Source: Ustilago trichophora
Lineage: Eukaryota; Basidiomycota; Ustilaginomycetes; Ustilaginales; Ustilaginaceae
Assembly (NCBI GenBank): GCA_900323505.1
Contig: OOIN01000003.1
Span: 1,178,001-1,242,000, forward strand
Reading direction: 5' to 3'
Length of the DNA stretch: 64,000 bases
The position numbers and the translations under genes were made by a program. The notes under the pieces are model-generated. The model saw only the letters and a list, made by a program, of their open reading frames with translations. It did not search any database and had not been told where the DNA came from. Of this stretch, positions 30,701-41,600 are shown in pieces; position 1 is the stretch's first letter, and each line of letters begins with the position of its first letter.

Positions 30701-31341
30701 GCCTTGATAATGACGGGGAAGCCGACCTCCTCGACGAAGGGCTTGGCCTCCTCGTAGCTGGCAATGGGACCGGGGGTACCGGGCACAATGGGCACGTTGG
30801 CCTTGCGGGCGAGGTCACGGGCCTTGGTCTTGTCACCCAGACCGTCAATGGTCTCTGGGCGGGGACCGATGAAGGCAATACCGGCATCCTCGACCGCCTT
30901 GGCAAACTTGGGGTTCTCGGACAAGAAACCGTAACCGGGGTGAATCATGTCGACCTTGTGCTCGAGAGCGACGCGGATGATGTCGTCGATGGCCAAGTAG
31001 GCCGAGACGGGGTTGAGACCGGCACCAACCTGGTAAGCTTCGTCGGCCTTGTATCGGTGGGCGCTCATTCGGTCCTCGAACGAGTAGAGGGCGACGGTGG
31101 TCATGGCGAGCTCGTGGGCCGTTCGGAAGATACGAATGGCGATTTCACCACGGTTGGCAACCATGAGCTTCTTCAATGGGCCGGTAGCCTCTCCAGACAT
31201 GCTGTTTCGGATGCGCTGGATGGTGGGGAAGAGGTGGCCAGTCCTCTCACCAGGAGTGCCAGGCTGGCTCTCGAAGGTGTCCACAAAGGTGCTCCTGGGA
31301 GCGCCCTGAGGAGCCTGTGCTGTCTCGGGCTCGACTGGCAT
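27715..31341 (-). CDS. PYC1: Pyruvate carboxylase
   Basis: A full-length, single-chain, biotin-dependent enzyme of 1208 residues that makes oxaloacetate from pyruvate and bicarbonate (anaplerosis, gluconeogenesis). Domain order is complete. Biotin carboxylase starts near 57 (KKLMVANRGEIAIRIF) with the glycine-rich ATP-grasp loop AAMGGGGRGMRVV and ERDCSVQRRHQKVVE. The carboxyltransferase domain starts near 594 (DTTWRDAHQSLFATR) and has the metal-site motif HVHSHDTAGI. The C-terminal biotinyl domain has its acceptor lysine in SAMKMETVV (near 1172). No mitochondrial presequence is visible, which fits the cytosolic location of fungal PYC. The gene is intronless and has extreme codon bias, so it is probably highly expressed. 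CCCCCTTCAG just before the ATG could be the acceptor of a leader intron. Confidence 0.97.
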   Translation of the reverse strand: MPVEPETAQAPQGAPRSTFVDTFESQPGTPGERTGHLFPTIQRIRNSMSGEATGPLKKLMVANRGEIAIRIFRTAHELAMTTVALYSFEDRMSAHRYKADEAYQVGAGLNPVSAYLAIDDIIRVALEHKVDMIHPGYGFLSENPKFAKAVEDAGIAFIGPRPETIDGLGDKTKARDLARKANVPIVPGTPGPIASYEEAKPFVEEVGFPVIIKAAMGGGGRGMRVVRKMEDFKESFERAVSEARSAFGDPTVFIERFLDRPRHIEVQLLADGEGNVVHLFERDCSVQRRHQKVVEVAPAPNLRDDVRQAILADAVRLAKTANYRNAGTAEFLVDQQNRYYFIEINPRLQVEHTITEEITGIDIVGAQIQIAAGATLADLGLSQETIQKRGSAIQCRITTEDPAANFQPDTGRIEVYRSAGGNGVRLDAGSGFAGAQITPHYDSLLVKVSCRGATYEVARRKMLRSLVEFRIRGVKTNIPFLFRLLTHEAFATASTWTTMIDDTPELFNLVQTKNRAQKLLAYLGDVAVNGSSIAGQVGEPGLKEEIQIPTFTDPKDPTKTLDTTKPCTEGWRNIIVNEGPEAFAKAVRAYKGTLIMDTTWRDAHQSLFATRLRTIDMVNIAKETSYVLKNAFSLECWGGATFDVAMRFLYEDPWERLRKIRKLVPNIPLQALVRGANAVGYTAYPDNAIYEFSKKAVECGLDIFRVFDSLNSLDSLKLGIDAAKKAGGVAEGTICYTGDVANPSKHPKYTLEYYLNLTDELVKTGIHILGIKDMAGLLKPASAKLLVGAIRERYPDLPIHVHSHDTAGIALSSMLACAEAGADVVDVAIDSMSGLTSQPSMGALVSALEQTGLGAGIRHEDIQNLNLYWSQVRQLYQCFEANVKASDSSVFDHEMPGGQYTNLMFQSQQLGLGTQWKEIKTAYIQANKLCGDIVKVTPSSKVVGDFAQFMVANKLSAKDVEERADKLDFPSSVIEYFQGYLGTPPGGFPEPLRSKVIRDKKRIDGRPGASMEPIDFAQVKKDLTAKYGRSMSATDAISYVMYPKVFEEFQGFLDQYGDLSNLPTRYFLGKAHPGEELHAYIDRGKLLIVKLLAVGALNTNNGTREVFFELNAEPRALTIEDRSAAVETITRPKASSDPGSVGSPLAGVVVEIRAKEGHSVKAGDPLFIMSAMKMETVVSAPVGGHVKKVLVEQNDSVSQGDLLCEIEH

Positions 31342-34300
31342 CTTGGCTGAAGGGGGTTATGAACAAGGCCTGAAAGTATCGAAAGTCTACGAAGTGCTCT
31401 CGCGACCGGAACGCTGCGATTCTATGCACAGCAGAAGAGGATTTCAAGAGAAGCAATTGCCAAGGGGATAGCAATCGAGTTACTCTCGATACGACTTGCG
31501 ACCCTCTATCTCGTCAGTAGAGGGACAAGGGGAGCGAGTGCAAAGCGGGACGAGAAGGATGTAGAGAACGTGATGGACGGAAAGGAAAGGAGATGAGGAG
31601 AAGGAGAGGTGAAAAGGTTTGGGATCACGGTGATGGCAAGAAGAGAAGCGGGATGCCGATGGAGGCGAGGATGTTGAAAGAGGTCGACGATAGAAGAGCT
31701 TGTCTCTGGCTCGACAGATCGGATGGCACAGAAGTCTGCTGCTGGAATGCTCACAAGAGGATGGGACTGGGATGGCGGCAGTTGTGCCCTGCAACTTTTG
31801 GCCCTCCTCAGCACAGATCAGGCAGAGCAAAGCCGACATAGACTTTCCCGCTGAAAAATTACAGACTCTCTCTCTCTCACACACACAAACGCTCTGGGCA
31901 CTCTGACTCTTTCTCAGGCCAAGCGGGGACACTTGACGCCAGCACGCATCCAGACCTGAACGAGGTGCACATTCAAGACGACCGATGAGCGGGAACGGTG
32001 CACCGATCTGAGCCATCATACTGTGCAGAGAAACTAGAGGCTGGCGCCAGATAAGAAAAGGATCTTCGATAGCCGGCTTATGCTCCGAGGTTTCAGCTCC
32101 TTTTCTCTGTGTCTCTTGAGATGTCTGTCTGTCTTCGCACGGACGCTACACACATCGCGAGGATCGCAGCTTGAAAACGCGGTAAATCCGCATCCTGCTA
32201 CGACCGGGTCATCAGATTAAAACCAAAAAAGCAGCAGCAGTCCAGTCTCTTGTATTTCAACCTCCACGTCTGTTCTTTTGCATTTGTCTCATTTTTGGAA
32301 AACAAGAGAAGAAAAAATCTCGGTCCAGAGCCGATATCTGAAAGATGGCGGTCAAATCCAGTGTTGGGAGCCTAACCGGCTCAGCCGACGCTTGCTGACC
32401 TCGCATTTCAGAAAAAAACAAAAACAAAAACAAAAACAAAAACAAACACAAAAAGGGATGCAGCTCTTCTGAAGTTGACTCGACCTTCCAGCAATCTTGG
32501 CATGGCCGCGTGGAGCTGATCGCACCCAAGTTTTGCCTCTATTTTTCCTGATGCGCTGCTCTCCTCAACCAGATCGTCCTCGCCCACTGACAGCTCCAAC
32601 TCGTTATTCAGAGCTGATCTTCACATCGTGTGACGCTTGATGTAGTTTCAGACTGCTCAATGTGGTTGCGATCTGCTGTCTTGGCTGGGAGGATCAAGTC
32701 GGACCGGGGATCTAGAAGAGTCGCACATTCTTGGCCCTTGAGCTTCTTTTTGGTCACGGCAAGGCTTCGGTGGAAATGAAAAACAAAGGACCACATCTTT
32801 CCAGCAGATCCGATATCGGACATCAAAGATCAAGCACAAAGAAGACATCAGGAATGCAGAGATCAATGATGCTCTCTTTGTTGTTCTGCCGACTCGAGTA
32901 TGATCGCATCTGCAGTATCGGCTTTTGCGAAGACACGAGCTACCTTACCTTAAAAAGCATAGTGTCGCCGTTTATCGATCGCTCCCCACGCATGAGAGGT
33001 GACGTCTCGGTGAGTTTGTCTTGCTTCTTCTCTCCTACAAATACGGCCCACAAGCCACAAGCTTTAATTCTCTACCACTTGATTGGTTGACCAAGGCCGA
33101 TATCAATTCAGGGTCCTTCTTGCAGCGGTCCGAAGACTCCATCGTCTGGTGAGCTTGCTGGGCTCCTCGGCGAAAGATCGGTAATCTCTGCTTCATCTTT
33201 TGCCAGTGCATAAAAAAACTGATTCGCTCGGCTCATCCGGACGATTGTGGCCGTCGTTGTCATTGTGGCGAACGGTTCGAGTGAAGACCTATGAGCTTGG
33301 ACAACAATGTGAGCATTCCAAATCCATGTCAGATAGGAATCGTCCGAGAAGAGGTCTGAGGAGACATTTTTTGCAGATTGACTGTGAGATCGAAGACCAA
33401 CTACTTGCTCTCTGTTCCTGACAGCGAACACGAGACATGAAGAAGCGCGAAGCAATCTTCTTTACGGGGAACAAGGATTGCTTGAAGACAGAGATCTGGT
33501 GTGTAGGGCATGTTTGATGGTTTTCAAAGAACATCAGTGCCCGGCAGCCTGAGAGTCCGTTTAGCCAGCAGAAGAACGAACCATGAGGGCCAACCCCTAC
33601 AAGCCTGTACACGGCATCCAAGAGTTGACAACGGTCAGAGCGACCTTGAGAGCTAGAGAGCTAGACACGACAGTCAAAGGGCGGAAGAACGGTCGAAGAA
33701 ACCCTTGTGTGGGGCAAGGGACGAGGGAGACCGACTTCACCAACGTCAAACAGTGCAAAACCACAAAAGCCGAAGTGTCGACTATACCGCCATCATTCGT
33801 CTGCCCCACCTGTCATCGGAAGACCTCTGCAGCATCCCCGCATTTTAGGGATCGACGAAGAGCATACACCCAGTTTCTACAGAAGGCTCGGCTTTAGTGG
33901 TTCACGGTGCTGCAACTACGAACAGCTTGACACATTGCAGGAGAGGACAGGAGAGGACAGGACAGGAGCGGAGCAGGAGAGGGAATACAACAATGGACGC
34001 ACCCGATTTCTTCCGCTGGCTCATGCACCCCGCGTCCGGCCTCTGCAAGCCCGCTTAGGGCCTGCCCCTCCAACTGCCATCCTCGCTCTCCCGCATGAGA
34101 GCACAAGCGCTCCCTTTCACAGAATACACCGGTAGCGCGGCCCAAGCGTTACCGACAAGGAAGCATGGAATCGGGTCCTGTCCTCGGTACATTGCTACAG
34201 CTTCTGCTTGCACATGTCGGTTCACGTGATGATGCTGCTCCTATGTTGGGGCTAGTAGCTTGACCTGCCTTCCCCACCCTGCACGTCTCCGCATGGTCGT

Positions 34301-34714
34301 CTCAGGATTGGAAATCGTGCTACGTCTGGTGCTGCTTCTGTACTGTGTAGCATTATCTCTTCAGCTTCACAAGGTGCATTATTCCGGCAGAGGTTCACCC
34401 TTCCTACAGCAATAGTACCGGTTCACTCCGACCGCGCGTGCGTCCCGATGCAAGCTTGTTGGGATCCACGTTCCAACCAGCTTTGCTCACTTTACCCGGT
34501 AGCAGAGGTTCAAGAGCTTCAGCAGGCCTTGTATAGCAACACAGAGCTAGAGCATATAACGAAAGAACAATAGGCGCGGGAACGGAGCGGCATGAATACG
34601 TCAATCGGGCCGAGATCACCGCGATCCTCATCAGCGAAAGTAGCGGCGACTGGGCAAGTATCTCGATTCAGCGTGAGTCTAGTACACGATCGGCCGATCT
34701 TTGTCTGTCTGACT
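31342..34714. other. Gene-poor region upstream of pyruvate carboxylase
   Basis: About 3.4 kb without a convincing gene. The first 400 bp are purine-rich on the + strand (pyrimidine-rich on the PYC strand) and probably form the PYC leader. A TCTCTC/CACACA run lies near 31866-31890, an (AAAAAC)n run at 32412-32445, and AGGAGAGGACAGG tandems near 33940-33965. Confidence 0.5.
32412..32445 (+). repeat. (AAAAAC)n microsatellite
   Basis: About five copies of AAAAAC in a gene-free spacer, followed by imperfect copies to about 32455. Confidence 0.85.
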
Positions 34715-36747
34715 CTAGTTGCGGCCGACGAACTGTGACAGCGAAAGCGAAGCAAGAGGGAAACAGATGTCAGCGGACTGGACAAGACGGGGATGCTATC
34801 ATACTGGCGACATGGACTTACCTGGTAAACAATTCGGCGAACGAGACCGGAAAGGTGTTCTGGATTTTGAGCATAGGTACCCATGACGAGCGACATACCC
34901 GCCGAGGTGAGCAGAAGGTCGCCACCGGGCACAAACGGAACGTAGGACTTTTTCCTGAGCACCGACCAAGCACTCTCCATACCCTTTGGCAATACGTAGG
35001 CTGCAAGCTCGGCTCGACGTCTCGAGTCGTCGACAAAGAGCGAGAGACAGGTCATGAAACCGGTGACCCACTTGATCCATGAGCTGATAAGCATACGCGA
35101 GAACCAGGTGGGCACGTAGCGCTTGAGGGTCTCGCTGGCCTGAATGTAGTTGTACAGCGAGTGCTGGGCGCAGAAGAGTGTCTGGAAGATGATGACGAAC
35201 ACGCCGAGGAACGACGAAGAGCGGACTGAGCCCCTGAGCGATCGGAGCGTGGCGCCCAGTGGATCTTTGAGGAATTTGCCCGGACGAAGGAAGACGGCGG
35301 GGACAAAGTGCAGCGTGAGGTAGACGGGCAGAATCCAGCGAGTGACCTCAAAGAATCGATCAATGGGACTGCGCCAGTGACTCGTCTCCCAAGGATGGAC
35401 AAGCGCACAGTCGACCACTTCCCCGCATTCGCCCTTTCGTGTTCGGTCCATCCACTCGACGATCTTGCGCACGTTCTTGCCCTTGATACCACGTCGGTTG
35501 AGCGCGTTGGGGGCCACATCTGGGTAGCGTAGAGGGCTGAGCGAGATAGGTTCAGGCACCTTGCCATCGGGGAACCATTTGAGCGCAAAGTCGGCGTCGG
35601 CCTTGGCTTCGAACTTGATCGATCGGTAGATCTCGGGCACGCGTGGGCTGACGTGAGAGGCGTTTGTAATCCAGTTCTTGTAGGACTTGGGCAGCGACTC
35701 GGGCGCCTCGAGCCAGGCCCACATGATCTGACCGCAGGCAATACCGAAGGTGATGACAGCGCCGTACGGGATATTGACCAGACCCCGCTCGTGAGCGACG
35801 TTGTAGGAGCCTTCCAAGCCTCGCACAAAGAGCTGCTGAGCTAGAGATACACGCGTGTCGTGGTCCTCGACCAACACCGCCAACGCCGAGACTGCACCGG
35901 CGACGTACGCGTGCCACACCTTGGAGCGTGGATCCGGCATGAAAGCACGACGCTTCTGCTTGGCCTTCTCCTTTGCCTTTTCTTCGGGCGGTTTCCCCTC
36001 CAACGCTGCCCTGCCCGAACGAGGGGTGGCAGTACCGCTGCCAGGCTCGTCTGGCGAGCCACCGTCGGCGGCTTTCTCGAGAAACAATGCTGCAGCGCCC
36101 GCACCCGAGGCTGCTCGAGATCGTGGCCTCTTGACGGGAGGCGGCGTCAGGAGACGCAAGCCGTTGTGCACGGCCTTGTAGAGGGAAGCCCAGATGGCAA
36201 ACAGGGCTGCGAAGCGGAAGTTTTTGGGACCAAACAGAGCGATTCCAAAAGCATTCTTGTTGAACTTTTTGGTGCGAAGCGACTTGATCAGCTCCAGCAC
36301 CAGCATGAGGGTGGCTCTCAATGCAAAAGCCAAGTTGCCTGCCCTGAGACCACCTCTTGCTACGTGCACTGCCAGTCTCTCCCAGTCGCTCGGGATTCGG
36401 GCCTCCTCATCCTGTGGTCGCCACACCTTGTTGCCTACCGACTTGCGGATCTGGCTGCGTGGCATATGGGCAAGATCCTGCAGTCCGGTGACACTGAGAC
36501 TGCGTCGTAGCTGGGCAGCCGTCTCAGAGATGTTGGGCGTTGTGGGTCCTGAAGAGGCTTGCCATCGGGCAAATTCGTCGGCAGAGTCCTCATCCGAGTC
36601 GTCTCCATCGCGGTTCACCTTGGTCATCTGAGGCAGACGCAAGCCGGGCACGTTGCGACGTTGTGGCACGCCTCCCGCTGCTGTGGATGCAGATGGCTTC
36701 TCCGAATCATTGCCGCTACCCGGTGCATTGGAGCCGGTTGGAGGCAT
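34715..36747 (-). CDS. TMEM135-like multi-pass membrane protein (two exons)
   Basis: Exon 1 is 36747-34822 (642 codons) and exon 2 only 34732-34715, separated by an 89-bp intron with GTAAGT donor and CACAG acceptor. The last exon codes for FVGRN and the stop and gives 647 residues in all. The first 200 residues are Ser/Pro-rich and probably cytosolic. The rest matches the TMEM135 family with several membrane segments (for example GAVITFGIACGQIMWAWLEA, WILPVYLTLHFVPAVFL, FLGVFVIIFQTLFCA). TMEM135 proteins in animals affect mitochondrial fission and peroxisomal lipid handling, and fungal members are largely uncharacterised. The start is the first in-frame ATG. Without the intron the frame runs on into an unrelated tail. 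Confidence 0.8.
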
Positions 36748-38612
36748 CCTGGTGTCTTGTTCGGGTGAACAGGTGAATAAGAAACGCTGTTGAGCTCGAA
36801 AGGTGTGCGGCTCGCCAGATCTATCGATGTATGGCCGACGAGATGCTCGGAATTGGACCGAAGACGCACGAGATCTGATGAGTTGTCGAAGAAGAAGCAG
36901 ACAATGGAAAGGAGGCAGCGATCTGCGTTGGGGATGGTAGAAGGACGGAACGAAGCCGACGAAGGCAAGGATGGAGAATGAGAGCAGGAGCAAAGGTGAT
37001 GCTCATCCAAATGCCTGTCGTGCAGTGTTGGCCAGCAGTAGCATTTGGACGTGCGGAGCAAGAGAGTGTGCATGCGACACTCGGAGCGTAGGATCGGCAG
37101 CCCCGCCTCTGGTTGATAGCCGGAGAGTCTCTCCTCCACCCTTTCGATTCTATCCGCCCTGCTGCCCCCGCTCTCTCGCTTCTCTTTTTTTGGCGAATCC
37201 CCGCGTCATGGTCTGAGTTTCAGGCAAGTGGGACCTGAGCGACGCGAAACAGCGGAAATGCAGGTCGCCCAAAATTTCGAGGCTTTCAACCAACTCATCT
37301 CTCTCTCGAGACCACCTCAGCATTCGTTTCACCCCGAGTCTGCTACCGAGCCTCTAGAGTCGTCATCCGCAACCCTATTCGCGGCTAAGGCTTGTGATGC
37401 AGCGGTTGAAACGGAGCTGCTCGGCTCGCTCGAAACAAGGTTAGCTTTCACTTCAGGCTACTGATTGGAGCCTTCTCAGGATCCTCGTCAGATCAGGCTG
37501 CCACCTTGCATATGTGGGGTTCCGCACCATGATACGTTATAACTGAATCTTGTAGTGATCTTGTACAACCATGAGCTGCTACATGAACCACGGACAGCTA
37601 GCCATGCAATGGGCGACATTGGACTGTCTGACCTTGGTCGGGGAAAACTTCAGGAAGGTGACCTAGTTTTCAGGCACCACTCTCAGAACGTCTACATGCT
37701 GATTCCGTCGCTACAAGGTTGCGTAGACCGTTGTCACTGAGGACTCGGGGAACCTCATAAAGAGGTTGGGCATCAGAGCATGAGTTGTTGGAAACATCCC
37801 CGTCATTGGTAATCGACACTTTCAATTTCAGTCTGACATCGCTCGGCAAGGCAGCGGCGTTGGCAATCGGTTACCGCCCCTCAGGCGCCTAAATTGCATG
37901 CTTCAACAGCATCATCCATGCTCACACACTCCTCAAACAGAATTGAAGCAGCCTATAGTTGCAGAAGGCAGTGGATATGGTCTCACTGGTAGACTCCATG
38001 CTCAGTGTAGCAGGCATCATCGAATTATATGAAATTATGAGGGCTCAAAAAGAACAGCAAAATTGCACAAGAGACTGAACTGCAGTGGGGTCCAAAAACA
38101 TGCGCTTGCGTTGCAACTTACGGGTGCCTCGCTAGTACATGAAATACGTTATGCTGTTCTCACAGGCTCTCAAGCACCCTCGCCGAGTCTTGAAGAGGGC
38201 CCCTAGCCAAGATGAGCAGGGCACGACTAGCCACTAGGGGCCCAGCACACAGACACCATGGCTAACAGTGAGTCAGGCAGGCTGAGCTCCGCTCTTTCGG
38301 ATGAACCGCTTCAGGATTGCACGCCACGACTTTTTACAAGACACAGCCGACGAAACAGCGGCATCGCCGACAAGATTATGTGATGAGCAGAGAGACACAT
38401 GGGAATTATGATGCACAAACGGCACCTCCGACGCTAATGGTAGTAAAAAGTGTGAGGCTGCTTGGCAGCTCACAGGTATCATTACGTCTACTTGGGCTAC
38501 AATACTATCGTCGACTAGCAAATGGATCCACCGCTGCTCCTAAGTTCACCTAGTCTTTCATCCTCGCTGGCATTCTCGTCTTCGTGCTCGTGCTTGTCAC
38601 CAGTCTCGTCAC
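36748..38612. other. Intergenic region between TMEM135-like gene and MAPKKK
   Basis: About 1.9 kb, with the upstream region of the TMEM135-like gene on the left and the downstream region of the kinase gene on the right. I see no supported gene. Confidence 0.5.
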
Positions 38613-41600
38613 CTAGCGCTGGAGCGATCTCCACAAAGCGCTCTGTTGGAAGTGCCAACTCTCGTCAGGGACCGAAAAGACATGGTCGAGCAACCTTTGC
38701 GCTGTCGGTCTTTTAGCTGGATCCACCTCGAAGCAATTTTTCAAGAAATGGGCTGCCTGTTTGCTGAGCTTGACGTCCGCCGGGATGGGGGGAGCTTTGC
38801 GTTCGGCACCAATCTTGAACATTGCCTGCACCGCTTCGTCGTCGGACCATGGACGTCGGCCTGCAAACATTTCCAAGACGACACAGCCAAGTGACCAAAT
38901 GTCAATCTTGGCACTGTAACCCTTCTTGGAGAGAGAAACGACCTCGGGGGCCATCCAGAAGATCGAGCCTTGCAAAGACATGTTTTCGACGTTGCCGTAG
39001 ATGTCGTCGGACCTTCGGACCGTGCCGAAATCGGAAATCTTGCAGATGCCTTCAAAGTCAACTAGGATGTTGTCCGCTTTCAGATCTCGATGCAGGATTC
39101 CCTTGCTGTGCAGGTAGGCGAGACCCTCCAGAATTTGATGGAGGAACGACTTGATCGTGGGCTCTTCGAACTTTCCGTGCTTGCGAAGACAGCTGCCGAC
39201 CGATCCACCGGGTACGTACTCGAGGAAAATGCTGAGAAACGTCGTTGTCTCCTCAAAGCCAAGATAAGATACGATGTGCGGGTGGTCGAGGTCTTTCAGC
39301 GTCTCGATCTCGGACTTGAGCGCTGCAACGACGCCTTTTTGCCGCGAGTCTTCGCGATCGCTTGCTGTGCGCGGTAGCTCGACCTGCTTAACGGCGATCA
39401 TCTCACCAGTGGTCGCATTCAGCGCAAGGTAGACCCTGCCATACGTACCCTTGCCGATCAGATCACCCTTGACCCACTTGAAGACGGGTTTGTGAGACGA
39501 CGTATCGGACGAGGGCGATTCGGCGGAGGATGCAGATGCAGGCGTGCTCAGTTCTTGGCCAGGCGTCATCTCGACCACCTTTGTTCCCCATAGCTTGGTG
39601 CTTCGTCGTCTCATCAGACCGCCGCTGATCTCGGCACCTTGCGCTGCGGGTCGCTTCTCGGCGCGGTCCAGAATCCGTTTGCGGTCCTGTGCGACCAGTC
39701 GAATCGACTTCTTGTGGCGGCTCCGCTGGCTCAGAGCCTGCTGAGGACCCAGCGACGACACGTTTGGCGGGCTGGAAGCCATACTAGCACCCGTGTCTGA
39801 GCGTGGACTGCTGACCATCGGGCTCTCGGGCACAGCAGCAGTATCCAGCAGAGGCTTGTCCAAATCATGCTTCGGGAAGAAGTCATCCAGGTTCTCGTAC
39901 AGCTGTTCGGGTGGAGGACGGAAGGCCCAGTCGTCATCCCGTCGAGCGAACGAATTGCTGCGCGTGATACCGCCGCTGTTGAGCGCCGAGGAGAGATGTG
40001 ACGAGCTTGGGCGTGGGGAGTTGTTTGGCCGCTGCAGGCTCGGAGCCACCAACGTCGGACCCGCTGCCGGGTCGATCGTCAGACGCAGTTCTGGCCGCTT
40101 CGGACTCGTAGAAAGCCCCGAGGCCGCTCCGCGCGTTGCGCTCTGCAGCAATGTACCCTCGTCTGGAAGCAGAGTCGCGTGATCGTCAGACGACACTTGG
40201 CCGTCTGCATCGAGCCGTAGAGGCAGACGCGGTGCGTTGGTATCCGAGTCCAACGGCTGCGCCCAAGTGCCGGACTCGCTCTCATCATCATCAAAGGTTC
40301 CAAAGGAGGCAAAGGATGCCACTGTACCGTTCTCCTCCGGCGCCATGCTTGGACTCGATGCTCGCGGCGGCTCAGGTGTTGTCGACGAGACAAGACCATC
40401 CTTGGTGTGAGGTCGCGTGGCTCCCGGCGTGCTCGGCTCAGCCCTGACAGTGTCACCGTCGCCTCCGCTGCTACCGCTGATCGCAGTGCCGATGACAGTG
40501 CCATCCGATTTGGGATCCAGTACCCGCCACAAATGCGCCCATTCCCCGGCGCGCAAGGTGTCCTCGTCCTCGGACTTGCGCACGACTTCACCTGACGCGC
40601 TGCTGAGGCTCGAGACGGCCGTGTTGGATGGATCCGTCGGTGTTGTGGCGGAAGAGTTCGGAAGTTTCGGCAAAGGTCTGATGTGTGCAAGTTCATCGTC
40701 GGCCAGATCGCGCTCTTGATCGGCATAAGAAGAGCGATTCTCAACGTTGGAAGGCTTGGTCGATGCAGGACCACTCTGCGAACTTCTGGCGGATGTTGGT
40801 GCGCTGAAAGAGTCCTCAATCGAAGCGCGACTGTTGCGGTCTTCGTGTGATGGGCGTCCATGCTGCGAACTGGCCTGACTCGAGAAGGACGAACCAGATG
40901 AGCGCTCCGACGCGTTGGTTCGCACAGGAGGGTCGCGACGATGCAAATCGGGGTCTGGCTGTGGTTGCTGCTGCGACTGCTGCTGCTGTGTAGGTGCAGG
41001 GCCACGACCCACGGACGAGCTGGACGACTGCGGCCGTGTTTGCGAGCTCGGATGGCCCGCCGTCGTCGGGCGCAGAGGCGCTTGTGCGTGCTGAGATGGT
41101 ACCGGTGTTGACGGATACGATTGCGGGCGCGGAGTGGGCTGATGATGCGGGTTCGGGAGGGCCGAACCTTGATGACTTGGCCGCTGTTGCATGTGCGGAG
41201 GCGCCGATGCGCTTGAATAGCCTTGCATGCCTGTGTATTGACTGGGGTGAGTAGGCTGGCGTGGATCGCGAGGCCCATACGAGGGTCCTGGCGGATGCGC
41301 ATGACTTGTCTGGTAGGGCTGGCCCGGGGAGCCAACGGGTGCCTGGTTGCGAACCACTTCGTGCGTTCGCAGCGTCTGCTGAACTGTCATGCCTGGCTCC
41401 AAGCGACCAGCTTGCATCTGGAACTCGGAAACTTGGCGAGAACTCGAAGCTGGGAAGTAGCGCATCGTGAATGGGTCTTCACGCATGCGGTAAGGCGACG
41501 CGGCAGGAACAAGGTTCTGCTGGCCGTACGGTCGGTAGACGGGATGAAGCTGCATCGACGGCTGCTCATGATACGAGTACGGACGAGGTGTAAGCGAGCC

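Noticed and set aside
31480..32019. A 179-codon minus-strand frame upstream of PYC
   Set aside because: Pyrimidine-rich leader sequence read as protein. It has Ser/Pro/Leu bias and no domain.
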